Source of the DNA: Flexilinea flocculi
GTDB taxonomy: Bacteria > Chloroflexota > Anaerolineae > Anaerolineales > Anaerolineaceae
Length of the DNA: 64,000 bases
Direction: 5' to 3'
NCBI RefSeq assembly: GCF_001192795.1
Contig: NZ_DF968181.1
Span: forward strand, 2,098,974-2,162,973
Positions 8,543 to 16,321 of this stretch are shown here, piece by piece; the first letter of the stretch is position 1; each line of letters opens with the position of its first letter. The translations under genes were made by a program, and so were the position numbers. A model generated the notes under the pieces. The model was not told the DNA's origin, did no database searches, and was given only the letters and a program-made list of their open reading frames with translations.

Positions 8543-9340
8543 GTGAAAAGATTAAGCTTGCTGGAAAGCCACCCCGCAATCATTTTTTTCGTGTTGACTT
8601 ATAGCTTCTCATGGTTAATCTGGATGCCAATGGTATTTACTAACAAAGAAAGTCGCTTATTTATAATAATAGGGACATTTGGACCAACATCGGTAGCGAT
8701 TTTACTGACTGGTCTAAAATCGGGACGAAATGGTCTGAAGGAACTTCTCAGCCATTTTTTTATCTGGCGATTAAACTTTTTTTGGTATTTGTTCAGTTTT
8801 TTTTCGACGATGTTGGTAGTCATGGCTTCAATCGGTATCCATCTGATTATGGGGGGGAAAGTTCCAAAATTCAATGATCCCAGACAGATTTACCTGGTAA
8901 TACCCGTTTTTGCTTACGTTCTTTTTTTAAGCGTGTTGGGAGAAGAGATAGGATGGCGGGGATATATTTTACCAAGATTAGAACAGAAGCATAGCGCTCT
9001 TTTTGCCAGCTTGATCATTGGATTGCTTTGGGGTTTGTGGCATCTACCGGAGTTTTGGATGAAAAGCAACTTTCATCATCAAATACCTTTTATATTGTTC
9101 CTTTTGCAGGATATTGCATTATCCATAGTTCTAACATGGCTCTACAACAGCACAAAGAAAAGTCTGTTGATCGTAAATCTATTTCATGCTGCAAGTAATA
9201 CAACGCTTGGGGTGTTGCCCATTCTACCAATGGACACAGGTGGCGATTTAAGACCATTGTGGATAGCTGTTTCGCTACTATGGGTTATAGCTGCTATTAT
9301 TGTCATGACGAATAAACCAGCTTGGATAGCCCATAGATAG
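8543..9340 (+). CDS. CPBP-family intramembrane metalloprotease
   Basis: A membrane protein of 265 residues in the CPBP/Abi (Rce1-like) family, which cleaves within or near membranes; bacterial members are linked to bacteriocin self-immunity and protein maturation. The catalytic motifs are clear: GEEIGWRGY (EExxxR, about residue 134), WGLWHLPEF (HxxxP region) and the final NLFHAASN. About seven or eight hydrophobic segments. Translation starts with GTG preceded by GGAG. It lies just beyond the IS element and eleven bases before a second gene of the same family. The 180 bp between the IS and this gene hold only the broken repeat arm. Confidence 0.88.
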   Translation: MKRLSLLESHPAIIFFVLTYSFSWLIWMPMVFTNKESRLFIIIGTFGPTSVAILLTGLKSGRNGLKELLSHFFIWRLNFFWYLFSFFSTMLVVMASIGIHLIMGGKVPKFNDPRQIYLVIPVFAYVLFLSVLGEEIGWRGYILPRLEQKHSALFASLIIGLLWGLWHLPEFWMKSNFHHQIPFILFLLQDIALSIVLTWLYNSTKKSLLIVNLFHAASNTTLGVLPILPMDTGGDLRPLWIAVSLLWVIAAIIVMTNKPAWIAHR

Positions 9341-9351
9341 GTCGTGGATTG

Positions 9352-10215
9352 ATGATCTTTAAAAAATTGCCACCACTACGAATTCAGAATCTATGGCTGT
9401 TCTTTATTTTGACATTTATGTTCTCTTGGCTGTTCTGGATAATTGGATTTCTTTTATACGAAGCAGAGTCCACAATCCCTGTTCTGATTTTTCTTTACAT
9501 AGGTGGAGTTATCCCCCCGATCGTTGCGATACTTCTGATCTATATGCGACATACCCCAGAAGAGCGGCGGGATTACTTCCAACGAGTAATTGGATTCAAA
9601 TGGATAGGCACAAAATGGTATGCTGTTATTTTTCTCACGGCTCCCGTGCTTGCTGGTTTAGGTGCAATCTTGGATGTGATGACCGGAGGTAAAGGCATTG
9701 CATCAGAGACGGCAGCTCATTTTACTACCCATCCTCTCGCCATGTTGCTGTTCGCAGTCTTCATGCTGCTGTTTGGCCCTCTGCCAGAAGAATTAGCCTG
9801 GCGAGGATATGCGCTTGAGCAGCTGCAAAAAAGATGGAATGCTTTAGCAGCGAGTTTGTTCCTGGGAACAGTCTGGACAGTTTGGCATCTTCCGTTGTTC
9901 CTCATTCCGGGGAGTTATCAGCATGGATTGGGATTGGGAACAGAAGCGTTTTGGTTATTTATGGCTGACAAGATTCCTCTATCAGTACTCATGACATGGG
10001 TGTATAACAACAATCGACGGAGCACCTTGTCGGCAGTATTATTTCATTTTTCGGTGAATTTCGTTGGCGAGCTGTTTCAATTAACTACCCAGGCAAAGTT
10101 GTTTTACATAATATTCTATATTCTTGCGGCGATAGTTGTAACGGTTTTCTGGGGACCTCAAAAAATGGTTCGGAAAGGATGGAATATAGAAAAAAGCCAA
10201 TATGGTCCTAACTAA
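9352..10215 (+). CDS. Second CPBP-family intramembrane metalloprotease
   Basis: A 287-residue paralogue of the preceding protein. Motifs: PEELAWRGYALEQL, VWTVWHLPLF and LFHFSVNF. Several hydrophobic segments run through the whole length. The frame also opens at a TTG at 9349, but the ATG at 9352 is the natural start. Only eleven bases separate it from the upstream stop, so the two are co-transcribed and may act together, perhaps as a heteromeric protease or as divergent immunity proteins. No bacteriocin gene is seen nearby. Confidence 0.87.
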   Translation: MIFKKLPPLRIQNLWLFFILTFMFSWLFWIIGFLLYEAESTIPVLIFLYIGGVIPPIVAILLIYMRHTPEERRDYFQRVIGFKWIGTKWYAVIFLTAPVLAGLGAILDVMTGGKGIASETAAHFTTHPLAMLLFAVFMLLFGPLPEELAWRGYALEQLQKRWNALAASLFLGTVWTVWHLPLFLIPGSYQHGLGLGTEAFWLFMADKIPLSVLMTWVYNNNRRSTLSAVLFHFSVNFVGELFQLTTQAKLFYIIFYILAAIVVTVFWGPQKMVRKGWNIEKSQYGPN

Positions 10216-10361
10216 CTTGACGAAAAACTGCCACCATACATATCACTTTTTCAGTGTTAATATAATGACAAAAAAAGATGTGAACTTTCTTTACTGACGA
10301 TTTTTGCTCATCCCGTATCAGGAATAATAACTCATGATCTGCCACTCGCCTATAAATCTAT

Positions 10362-10486
10362 CAGCAATTCGAAATATCGGGTGGATTCTTTGTTGTTGTG
10401 ATGTTTTTGCGCGAAGTGCAAAAACATCACAACAATATATATTCTCTTTCAATCCAAAAAAATTATTCTTATTCCGAACTGCTGGT
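10362..10486. repeat. Intergenic palindromic repeat, copy B (full length, 125 bp)
   Basis: Left arm cagcaattcgaaatatcgg at 10362-10380, central hairpin 10393-10435 (20 bp per arm, GAA loop, one G.U pair) and right arm ending in gaactgctgg near 10486. It fills most of the 368-bp gap before the TPR gene. A TTGACA and a TATAAT at 10501-10525 are only 13 bases apart, so they are not a standard promoter pair. Confidence 0.8.
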
Positions 10487-10583
10487 TAGGCAAGGAAATT
10501 TTGACAAAAGAGAATCGTTTATAATTGGGGAGGTGTTTTGGATATGCTGAAACCAGAGCACTGCATAAAGAATTGAGGAAAAA

Positions 10584-11900
10584 GTGTATCTGAAAGGCTC
10601 AAAATACAGTTATAACAATCGAAGGAGACGATCCAGCCCCTGGCGATTGTTCCTATTAATGGTATTGGCAGCAGCCGGGCTGTATTTCAGTATCGTGATT
10701 GTCCCTGAGACACAGCCTCTTTTTATCCCCACCAGCACACCAACAACTCCTCCGGAATCCTATATTCATGAAGCGGAACAGTTGGAACAGGAAGGCAAAC
10801 TGTCCCGTGCGATTGAGTTGTACCAAAAAGCGATTGATTCAGATCCCAAGAATTCATCCACTTACATCAACGTTGCCAAATTGCAAATCTTCGAATCTGA
10901 TTATGAAGATGCCTTGAAAAACGCAGAAAATGCCATTTTATTGAACAGCAATAATGCAGTTGCCCATGCAATCCGCGGTTGGGCGCTTGGGAAACAGGGA
11001 AATTATTTGGATGCCGAGACCGCTTTTAATCGAGCTTTGGAAATCGATCCGAATAACGCGTTGACGTATGCTTACCAGACTGAAGTCCTGGTTGAACAGA
11101 TCAACAATGGAGAAGACAGCCTGAATACCCTTGAAAAAGCCACAGAATATTCACGGCTGGGCGTCACCAATGGCAATAATTTGATGGAGACACATCGGGC
11201 AAGGGGATTGCTGCTTGAAATCACCGGCAATTATGAAGACGCTATTAATGAATTCCAAATTGCCATATCCATGAATCCCAACATTGCAGATCTATATCTG
11301 GCGCTCGGCAGAAATTTGCGCGCGGCAGGAAAAGATTCGGATGCAATCACAGCATTTGAGCGAGCTCGGTCCCTGAATCCCTATGATCCATGGGCACCTT
11401 ATTATATTTCACGCACATACAGCGGGAACGGGGAATACGCGAAAGCGATTCAACAGGCAGAAGATGCTATTAATTTAGATCCAACAGAAACCACTTTTTA
11501 TTGGAATCTGGCAACGCAATATTATCGTTCCGAGAAATTTGCAGATGCGTTGAAATATTTCAAACTGGCAATTCAAGGAGGCATCACGCCAGATGGAGAG
11601 ATCATCAAAGGCATCCCGCTAAGTTATGATAATCGGATCCCCGAGCTTTATTATATGTACGGTTTGATTCTAGCCCGCTCCGGAATGTGCCAGGAAGCAG
11701 CAGAAATTGTGCGGGCAATAACACAAGGAATCCCGGAAGATGCCATCGCCGTTGAAAATGCAGCTTATATGACCGACGTATGCAAATCCGGAGAATTTGA
11801 TATTGTTTTAACTGCAGAAACGCAAACGACAGCAGAGCCAGATGGAGAAACAAACGAAACCGGCGAAAGCGAGCTTACTGCCGTTTCGCCGGTCGAATAG
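10584..11900 (+). CDS. Membrane-anchored TPR-repeat protein
   Basis: A 438-residue protein with a basic N-terminus (YNNRRRRSSP), one membrane segment (about 21-41), a short Pro/Thr linker (TSTPTTPPE) and then about seven tetratricopeptide repeats up to residue 340. Repeats are typical, for example GNYLDAETAFNRALEIDPNN. The C-terminal tail is Thr/Glu-rich. The arrangement is that of an outward-facing scaffold for protein-protein contacts; no enzymatic domain is visible. GTG start with GAGGA upstream. The neighbours do not reveal a partner. Confidence 0.85.
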   Translation: MYLKGSKYSYNNRRRRSSPWRLFLLMVLAAAGLYFSIVIVPETQPLFIPTSTPTTPPESYIHEAEQLEQEGKLSRAIELYQKAIDSDPKNSSTYINVAKLQIFESDYEDALKNAENAILLNSNNAVAHAIRGWALGKQGNYLDAETAFNRALEIDPNNALTYAYQTEVLVEQINNGEDSLNTLEKATEYSRLGVTNGNNLMETHRARGLLLEITGNYEDAINEFQIAISMNPNIADLYLALGRNLRAAGKDSDAITAFERARSLNPYDPWAPYYISRTYSGNGEYAKAIQQAEDAINLDPTETTFYWNLATQYYRSEKFADALKYFKLAIQGGITPDGEIIKGIPLSYDNRIPELYYMYGLILARSGMCQEAAEIVRAITQGIPEDAIAVENAAYMTDVCKSGEFDIVLTAETQTTAEPDGETNETGESELTAVSPVE

Positions 11901-11958
11901 TTCTCATCCTATTTTCTGGAATATTGCTTTTTTATCTCACTGTTTGAAGAAAAATTTA

Positions 11959-12243
11959 TTAATGCAGTGTTTTGCGCGTGGTTTTGCGGATTGGAAGATC
12001 TCGATCGCTTGTTATTGGTCGTCTCTTCTGTGAAATCTTCCCTGCATTCGGGCTTAGCAAGAGATTGAGCTGCATCAATGAATGAGAATCCCACTCTCTG
12101 CGTCCGCATACATCACAGATCCAGCAGGGAAAATCCGGCACGGTAATCAGCTCATCTTCAATCCAGGTAAAATAGGTAGCAAATCCGAAACGCGGTATCC
12201 CGACCTGACATTCAGGGCAATACTTAATTCGTTCCTGTTCCAT
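11959..12243 (-). CDS. YgiT-type zinc-finger protein
   Basis: A 94-residue protein with two CxxC pairs: CPEC at the N-terminus and CDVCGRREWD about 35 residues later, the layout of the zinc-binding half of MqsA/YgiT antitoxin-like proteins. A C-terminal DNA-binding domain is not evident; the tail is basic (KISQKRRPITSDRD). The start at 12243 has a near-perfect AAGGAGG; the longer frame to 12291 only shadows the lepB end. It overlaps the signal peptidase stop by 20 bp and so is coupled to it. No toxin gene lies beside it, so an antitoxin role is not supported here. Confidence 0.78.
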   Translation of the reverse strand: MEQERIKYCPECQVGIPRFGFATYFTWIEDELITVPDFPCWICDVCGRREWDSHSLMQLNLLLSPNAGKISQKRRPITSDRDLPIRKTTRKTLH

Positions 12244-12880
12244 TCTTTTCCTCCTTGATTGCAGCAATCTCCTCCTCGCCAGGCAGTACAATCTCGTTAT
12301 TGATAATCCGAATGCGGTTCAGCGGCCAATAACGGAAAAATGCATTCCCGACCAGGTTTTCACGGGGTACAAAACCCCAGCTATGAGAATCTGAAGAATG
12401 GTTTCGATTGTCGCCCAGAACAAAGTAAGAATTCTCCGGAACATCCCATGAACCAGTATAGATCATCGGTTCATGAATCCACTCTTCAACAATTTCATTC
12501 CCATTGATAAATAGTTTTCCTTCTTTCACCTCTACATGATCACCTGGAAGCCCAATCATCCGTTTAATATAATCTTCTCCCGGAGCTTTTGGTGCTTCAA
12601 AAATGACAACATCACCGCGTTTTGGTTCGCTGAATTTATAATTCAGTTTGTTAACCATCAGTAATTGACCCTCAGTAAAAGTGGTCTCCATGCTGATATT
12701 TTCAACGCGAACTCGTGCAATACAATAATCAATCGCAAAATACAAGACTGCGGCCATTAATAACGTTTGAACAATTTCCCAAATCATCCCTAATGTCGTT
12801 TTCTTCTTCACCGGCTCCTTCTTTTTCTCAAGCGGCCGTTTGTTTGATGGTTCTTTTTTATAGGGTTGCTGCTTTGCCAT
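12224..12880 (-). CDS. lepB: Signal peptidase I
   Basis: Membrane serine protease that removes Sec and Tat signal peptides. The N-terminus is highly charged (lysine-rich, residues 1-28), followed by one membrane anchor (about 30-50). The catalytic Ser is in VENISMETTF and the catalytic Lys in DYIKRMIGLPGD; the later boxes GDNRNHSSDSHSWGFVP and GNAFFRYWPL are intact. At 218 residues it is of normal length for a single-anchor enzyme. The downstream zinc-finger gene overlaps its stop. Confidence 0.95.
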   Translation of the reverse strand: MAKQQPYKKEPSNKRPLEKKKEPVKKKTTLGMIWEIVQTLLMAAVLYFAIDYCIARVRVENISMETTFTEGQLLMVNKLNYKFSEPKRGDVVIFEAPKAPGEDYIKRMIGLPGDHVEVKEGKLFINGNEIVEEWIHEPMIYTGSWDVPENSYFVLGDNRNHSSDSHSWGFVPRENLVGNAFFRYWPLNRIRIINNEIVLPGEEEIAAIKEEKNGTGTN

Positions 12881-12975
12881 TGTCTGCTGATTTCACTCCA
12901 TTCAAATCAGAAATTCTCAATATTTTAATAATCATACACCTGTTTTCTGAAAGGTCTTAAAAATAATTGATAATT

Positions 12976-13092
12976 CAGCAACGCGAAATATCAAGAGAAT
13001 AAATTGTTGCTGCGTGGTTTTCGCGCAAAGTTTAAAAACCACGCAGCAAATTTTCTCAATTGATTTGAAAGATCTTACAAATTTCGGGTTAC
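12976..13092. repeat. Intergenic palindromic repeat, copy C
   Basis: Left arm cagcaacgcgaaatatc from 12976, hairpin 13007-13049 (14-bp perfect arms built on TTGCTGCGTGG and its complement) and a right arm with gatttgaaag...aaatttcgggtt. The stem sequence differs from copies A and B at matching positions on both arms. The rest of the 12881-13248 gap shows only a weak hairpin (13204-13235) that might end the der transcript. Confidence 0.7.
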
Positions 13093-13248
13093 TTAAGTTC
13101 GATTTATAGGCCAAATTGCCGGATTTAAGCGCGAAGCCTTCCTTTGGAAAACTGAAAAAGTCTGTATTAAATCTTTCTTAAGACTGCATCACTACTTTTC
13201 AGTGCTTTTAATCTTCTTCATGTTGATTAAAAAGCTCGGTATTCTGGA

Positions 13249-14613
13249 TTATCTTCTCGCCTTAAACGCGATTCGTATCGGAGTCCCAATAAAACTGAAA
13301 CGTTCACGGATCTGGTTCTCAATATATCGTTTATAACTGAAATGTGCCAGCGCCGGATCATTGACATAAATAAGAAAAGTTGGCGGGTCGCTGCGAACCT
13401 GGGTGGCATAATACATACTTAAGGATCTGCCGGTTTTCGATGTCGCGTGGTGCTTGTCCTGTGCTTCATGAATCACTTCATTCAAAGCAGATGTTTTTAT
13501 TCTGACCAGTCGTTCTTCCTGAACTTGCAAAGCCATTGGCATGATCTGGTTGACGCGTAATTTCGTCAGAGCAGAAACAAATAGGATTGGAACGTACGGC
13601 ATAAAATTCAACTCATTACGAATTTTTTCCGTATAGGCTTGCATTGTATAGGTGTCTTTTTCAATGGCATCCCATTTATTGACAACAACTACTACACTCT
13701 TCCATTCATCCAATATATAACCGGCAATATGAGCGTCCTGAACAGAGATTCCCTGTGTTGCATCGATTACCAATAATGAAACATCAGCCTGTTCAATCGC
13801 CCGCATGGAACGAATCACGGAATATTTTTCAACGCCAGGTTCGATCTTTCCGCGGCGGCGAATGCCGGCAGTATCAATCAGCGTTACGGGTATATCTCCA
13901 TACATCATTTTCGTATCGATTGCATCTCGGGTTGTGCCGGCAATATCGCTTACAATGACGCGTTCCTCACCAACCAGGCAGTTCAGCAGACTGGATTTAC
14001 CAACATTTGGTTTTCCGACAATTGCGATTTTTACAGAATCATCCTCTGGCTCTTTATCCTGTGCAGGGAATAATTGAATCAATGCATCCAGCATATCACC
14101 GGTCTCTGTCCCATGAATTGCTGAAATCGGGAAAGGCTCGCCCATTCCTAATTCATAAAATTCAGCAACTAAATTCCGTTGTCTGGATGAATCAGCTTTA
14201 TTGACAACCAACAAAACAGGCGGTTTTTCTACGCCGTCAACGATTTTTTGACTTTTACGCAAAATTTCTGCAATTTCACGATCCGCCAACGTAACACCTG
14301 AAATAGCATCCACCAGAAAAAGAACAACGTCTGCTTCTTTTACAGCAATCAACGCTTGCGATCGAATTTCCGATATAAATTCGGATGACCCGATCGATAA
14401 CGGGGTGTTCTGTTTTGAAAAATCCGGATCAATACCACCGGTATCAACAATATCAAATTCGACTCCACACCATTCAGCATGACCGAACAGACGATCGCGC
14501 GTCGTGCCAGGTACGTCATCCACGATCGCATCTTGTGTGCCGGACATGCGATTGAACAATGTACTCTTTCCTACATTAGGGCGCCCAACCAGCGCCACGA
14601 TCGGTTTTTTCAT
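13249..14613 (-). CDS. der: Ribosome-associated GTPase Der (EngA)
   Basis: Essential double-GTPase needed for 50S ribosome assembly. Two tandem G domains are visible: the first with GRPNVGKST, DTGG and NKAD, the second with GKPNVGKSS, DTAG and NKWD, followed by the C-terminal KH-like domain (about 355-454). Length 454 is typical. It is a monocistronic minus-strand gene; the 484 bp upstream contain two repeat copies and no obvious promoter I could define. Confidence 0.96.
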   Translation of the reverse strand: MKKPIVALVGRPNVGKSTLFNRMSGTQDAIVDDVPGTTRDRLFGHAEWCGVEFDIVDTGGIDPDFSKQNTPLSIGSSEFISEIRSQALIAVKEADVVLFLVDAISGVTLADREIAEILRKSQKIVDGVEKPPVLLVVNKADSSRQRNLVAEFYELGMGEPFPISAIHGTETGDMLDALIQLFPAQDKEPEDDSVKIAIVGKPNVGKSSLLNCLVGEERVIVSDIAGTTRDAIDTKMMYGDIPVTLIDTAGIRRRGKIEPGVEKYSVIRSMRAIEQADVSLLVIDATQGISVQDAHIAGYILDEWKSVVVVVNKWDAIEKDTYTMQAYTEKIRNELNFMPYVPILFVSALTKLRVNQIMPMALQVQEERLVRIKTSALNEVIHEAQDKHHATSKTGRSLSMYYATQVRSDPPTFLIYVNDPALAHFSYKRYIENQIRERFSFIGTPIRIAFKARR

Positions 14614-14742
14614 GTTTTTTACCTTCCTTGATCAGCCATCTTTGATATGGAATAGATTTCTATAAAAAATATCCTCTTGATAAACTGACGATCTATGATT
14701 TTACCATTTTACAGAGCGGATGGACAAACTCGGTTATTCAAA

Positions 14743-14818
14743 CCAGTGATTCGAAATATAAATAACAATGATTTCTTAATTTATTCAAAAAGCAAATCCA
14801 TTTTTCGAATTGCTGCTG
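14743..14818. repeat. Palindromic repeat remnant lacking the central hairpin
   Basis: Left arm cagtgattcgaaatat and right arm ttttcgaattgctg lie 76 bp end to end, with no stem between them. It looks like an internal-deletion derivative of the 125-bp element and shows that the outer arms are separable from the hairpin. Confidence 0.6.
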
Positions 14819-14940
14819 CTGAACCGATGACGAAATGATGTTGAAATATCATCTTTTTTTCAATATAATTCAAAATAGATACATGGAATTAGTCCCAACA
14901 AAATGATATCGATGGAATCGATGAAATTTCTTGTTTTTTT

Positions 14941-15062
14941 CCAACGATTCGAAATATGGGAAGGATAATTAGCGATTATATTGTATGAGCGATCTTCTAT
15001 AAGAAAACAAAGCGGCTGATTTATCCTCTTTTTTTTAGGCTTTCAAATTTTGAATTAACAGG
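14941..15062. repeat. Palindromic repeat, decayed copy upstream of the exported-paralogue cluster
   Basis: Left arm aacgattcgaaatatggg and right arm tcaaattttgaattaacagg are 122 bp apart, the usual element length; the centre no longer pairs well. It ends about 35 bp before the first exported paralogue gene. Confidence 0.55.
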
Positions 15063-15097
15063 TTTTTTCCGGATTAGTCAAAAGGACAGGTAGTATT

Positions 15098-15982
15098 ATG
15101 AAAAAGAAGATTTTTTTCCTCATTTTTATTGTCATTCTGATTTCTTTCAGCAATGCCGGAGCCCAATCCGGATTCGTTTTTTCGCAGGATGTTATTAAAC
15201 CTACAGCAGAAGAAACCGAAGTTCCGACGGTTATACCGGTTGAACCGGTCAGAACCGAATCGGCTGGCACACAATCCGGATCAATTTTTGATAAACTGCT
15301 TCCCAAAATACCAGGTACTCCAACGCCTGAGCCGGAAATCATAACAGATGTTCCTGTTGAAAACTCGCAGCTTGCAAACAAAATTGAAAAACTATTTCCC
15401 AAAATCGCATATGATGAAAAAGGGTTGGGCTTATATGGCTGGCAAGATAATCTTGAAGATGGAAAAAAGTATACAACCCGTTTTCGAAAAGGCGTATATC
15501 ACGTAAATTTCAGCGCGTCGGAACCACTGACTGAAGGTGATTCCTATGGAGAGTTTTTCAATTCAGAAATCGGTCCTTTTACCGATTTCGCTCTGCATGT
15601 GGATATCTCGGTTTATGAAGTTTATCCTGAAGATGGTTATGGTGACTGTCTCATTTCTTATACAAATTCAAAATTTGTCGATGAAGGAAAGAGCAATTGG
15701 TTTGATGTGGAATTGGGCTACAACATTGACGCTTACGATTCGGCAAGTCAGAAAAACACTTATTGGTATGATTTGCGTTCGTATTGGGAAATCGGCAAAA
15801 TATACAGTGTCGATATCATCCGCCAAGATGGATTTGCTGATATCTATATCGATGGTGAATATATTGGAGAAGCGGAAGATGGTATCCCCGGAGAAGTTAC
15901 GATATGGTTTGGCACGTACCTTGACAAGGGCAGTCAAGTTGTTGACTGTTCCTATGATAATTTTACAATTCGGACAAAATAG
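15098..15982 (+). CDS. Exported protein with one lectin-like (ConA-fold) module
   Basis: A 294-residue secreted protein of unknown function. It has a Sec signal peptide (about 1-22, cleavage near GAQS), a Thr/Pro/Glu-rich linker containing the motif SGSIFDKLLP (about 60-69), and one module of about 200 residues. The module is beta-rich and carries FTDFALHVDISVYEV, YSVDIIRQDGFADIYIDGEYIGE and a C-terminal CSYDNFTIRT. This pattern is that of concanavalin-like laminin-G/DUF1080 domains that bind carbohydrate. It is the first and shortest of three tandem paralogues. Confidence 0.82.
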   Translation: MKKKIFFLIFIVILISFSNAGAQSGFVFSQDVIKPTAEETEVPTVIPVEPVRTESAGTQSGSIFDKLLPKIPGTPTPEPEIITDVPVENSQLANKIEKLFPKIAYDEKGLGLYGWQDNLEDGKKYTTRFRKGVYHVNFSASEPLTEGDSYGEFFNSEIGPFTDFALHVDISVYEVYPEDGYGDCLISYTNSKFVDEGKSNWFDVELGYNIDAYDSASQKNTYWYDLRSYWEIGKIYSVDIIRQDGFADIYIDGEYIGEAEDGIPGEVTIWFGTYLDKGSQVVDCSYDNFTIRTK

Positions 15983-16034
15983 TCAGCTAACTTAAGGCTT
16001 ACTGTTTTTCAACCGTATTTTAACATCGTAAAGA

Positions 16035-16133
16035 GATTATTTGTGGTTCTGACGTTTTTGTGAAAAACAATAAAAAAAGAGCAGCAAATATTCTCACTTG
16101 ATTCGAAATGTCCATCTAAATTTTGAACTGCCG
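16035..16133. repeat. Palindromic repeat, decayed copy between paralogues
   Basis: The right arm is recognisable (cttgattcgaaatgtcc...tttgaactgcc, 16094-16133). The stem region near 16040-16090 is degenerate. Confidence 0.5.
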
Positions 16134-16194
16134 AATTTCCAATTTGGATGCAACATTTTCATCGAAAAAAAATCGGATCGGATCTATTTTCAAA

Positions 16195-16247
16195 AAAGGT
16201 TTGTGGTTTCTGTAAAAAAGTCGTAATGATCAGCAACACAAACCTTT
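16195..16247. repeat. Inverted repeat AAAGGTTTGTG with long loop
   Basis: Perfect 11-bp arms at 16195-16205 and 16237-16247 around a 31-base loop. It may be another relic of the hairpin family or a separate stem in the leader of the next gene. Confidence 0.5.
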
Positions 16248-16321
16248 TTCGCATCATTCATCAACAAAATCTTTTTTCTTACACAGTCAATCGATAAAAC
16301 CGGAAAAAGAAGGAAAAACTT

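Noticed and set aside
10501-10525. TTGACA and TATAAT before the TPR gene
   Set aside because: The two boxes are only 13 bases apart, too close for a standard sigma-70 promoter.
11959-12243. Antitoxin of a toxin-antitoxin pair
   Set aside because: Only the zinc-binding half of the YgiT/MqsA type is visible and no toxin gene is adjacent.
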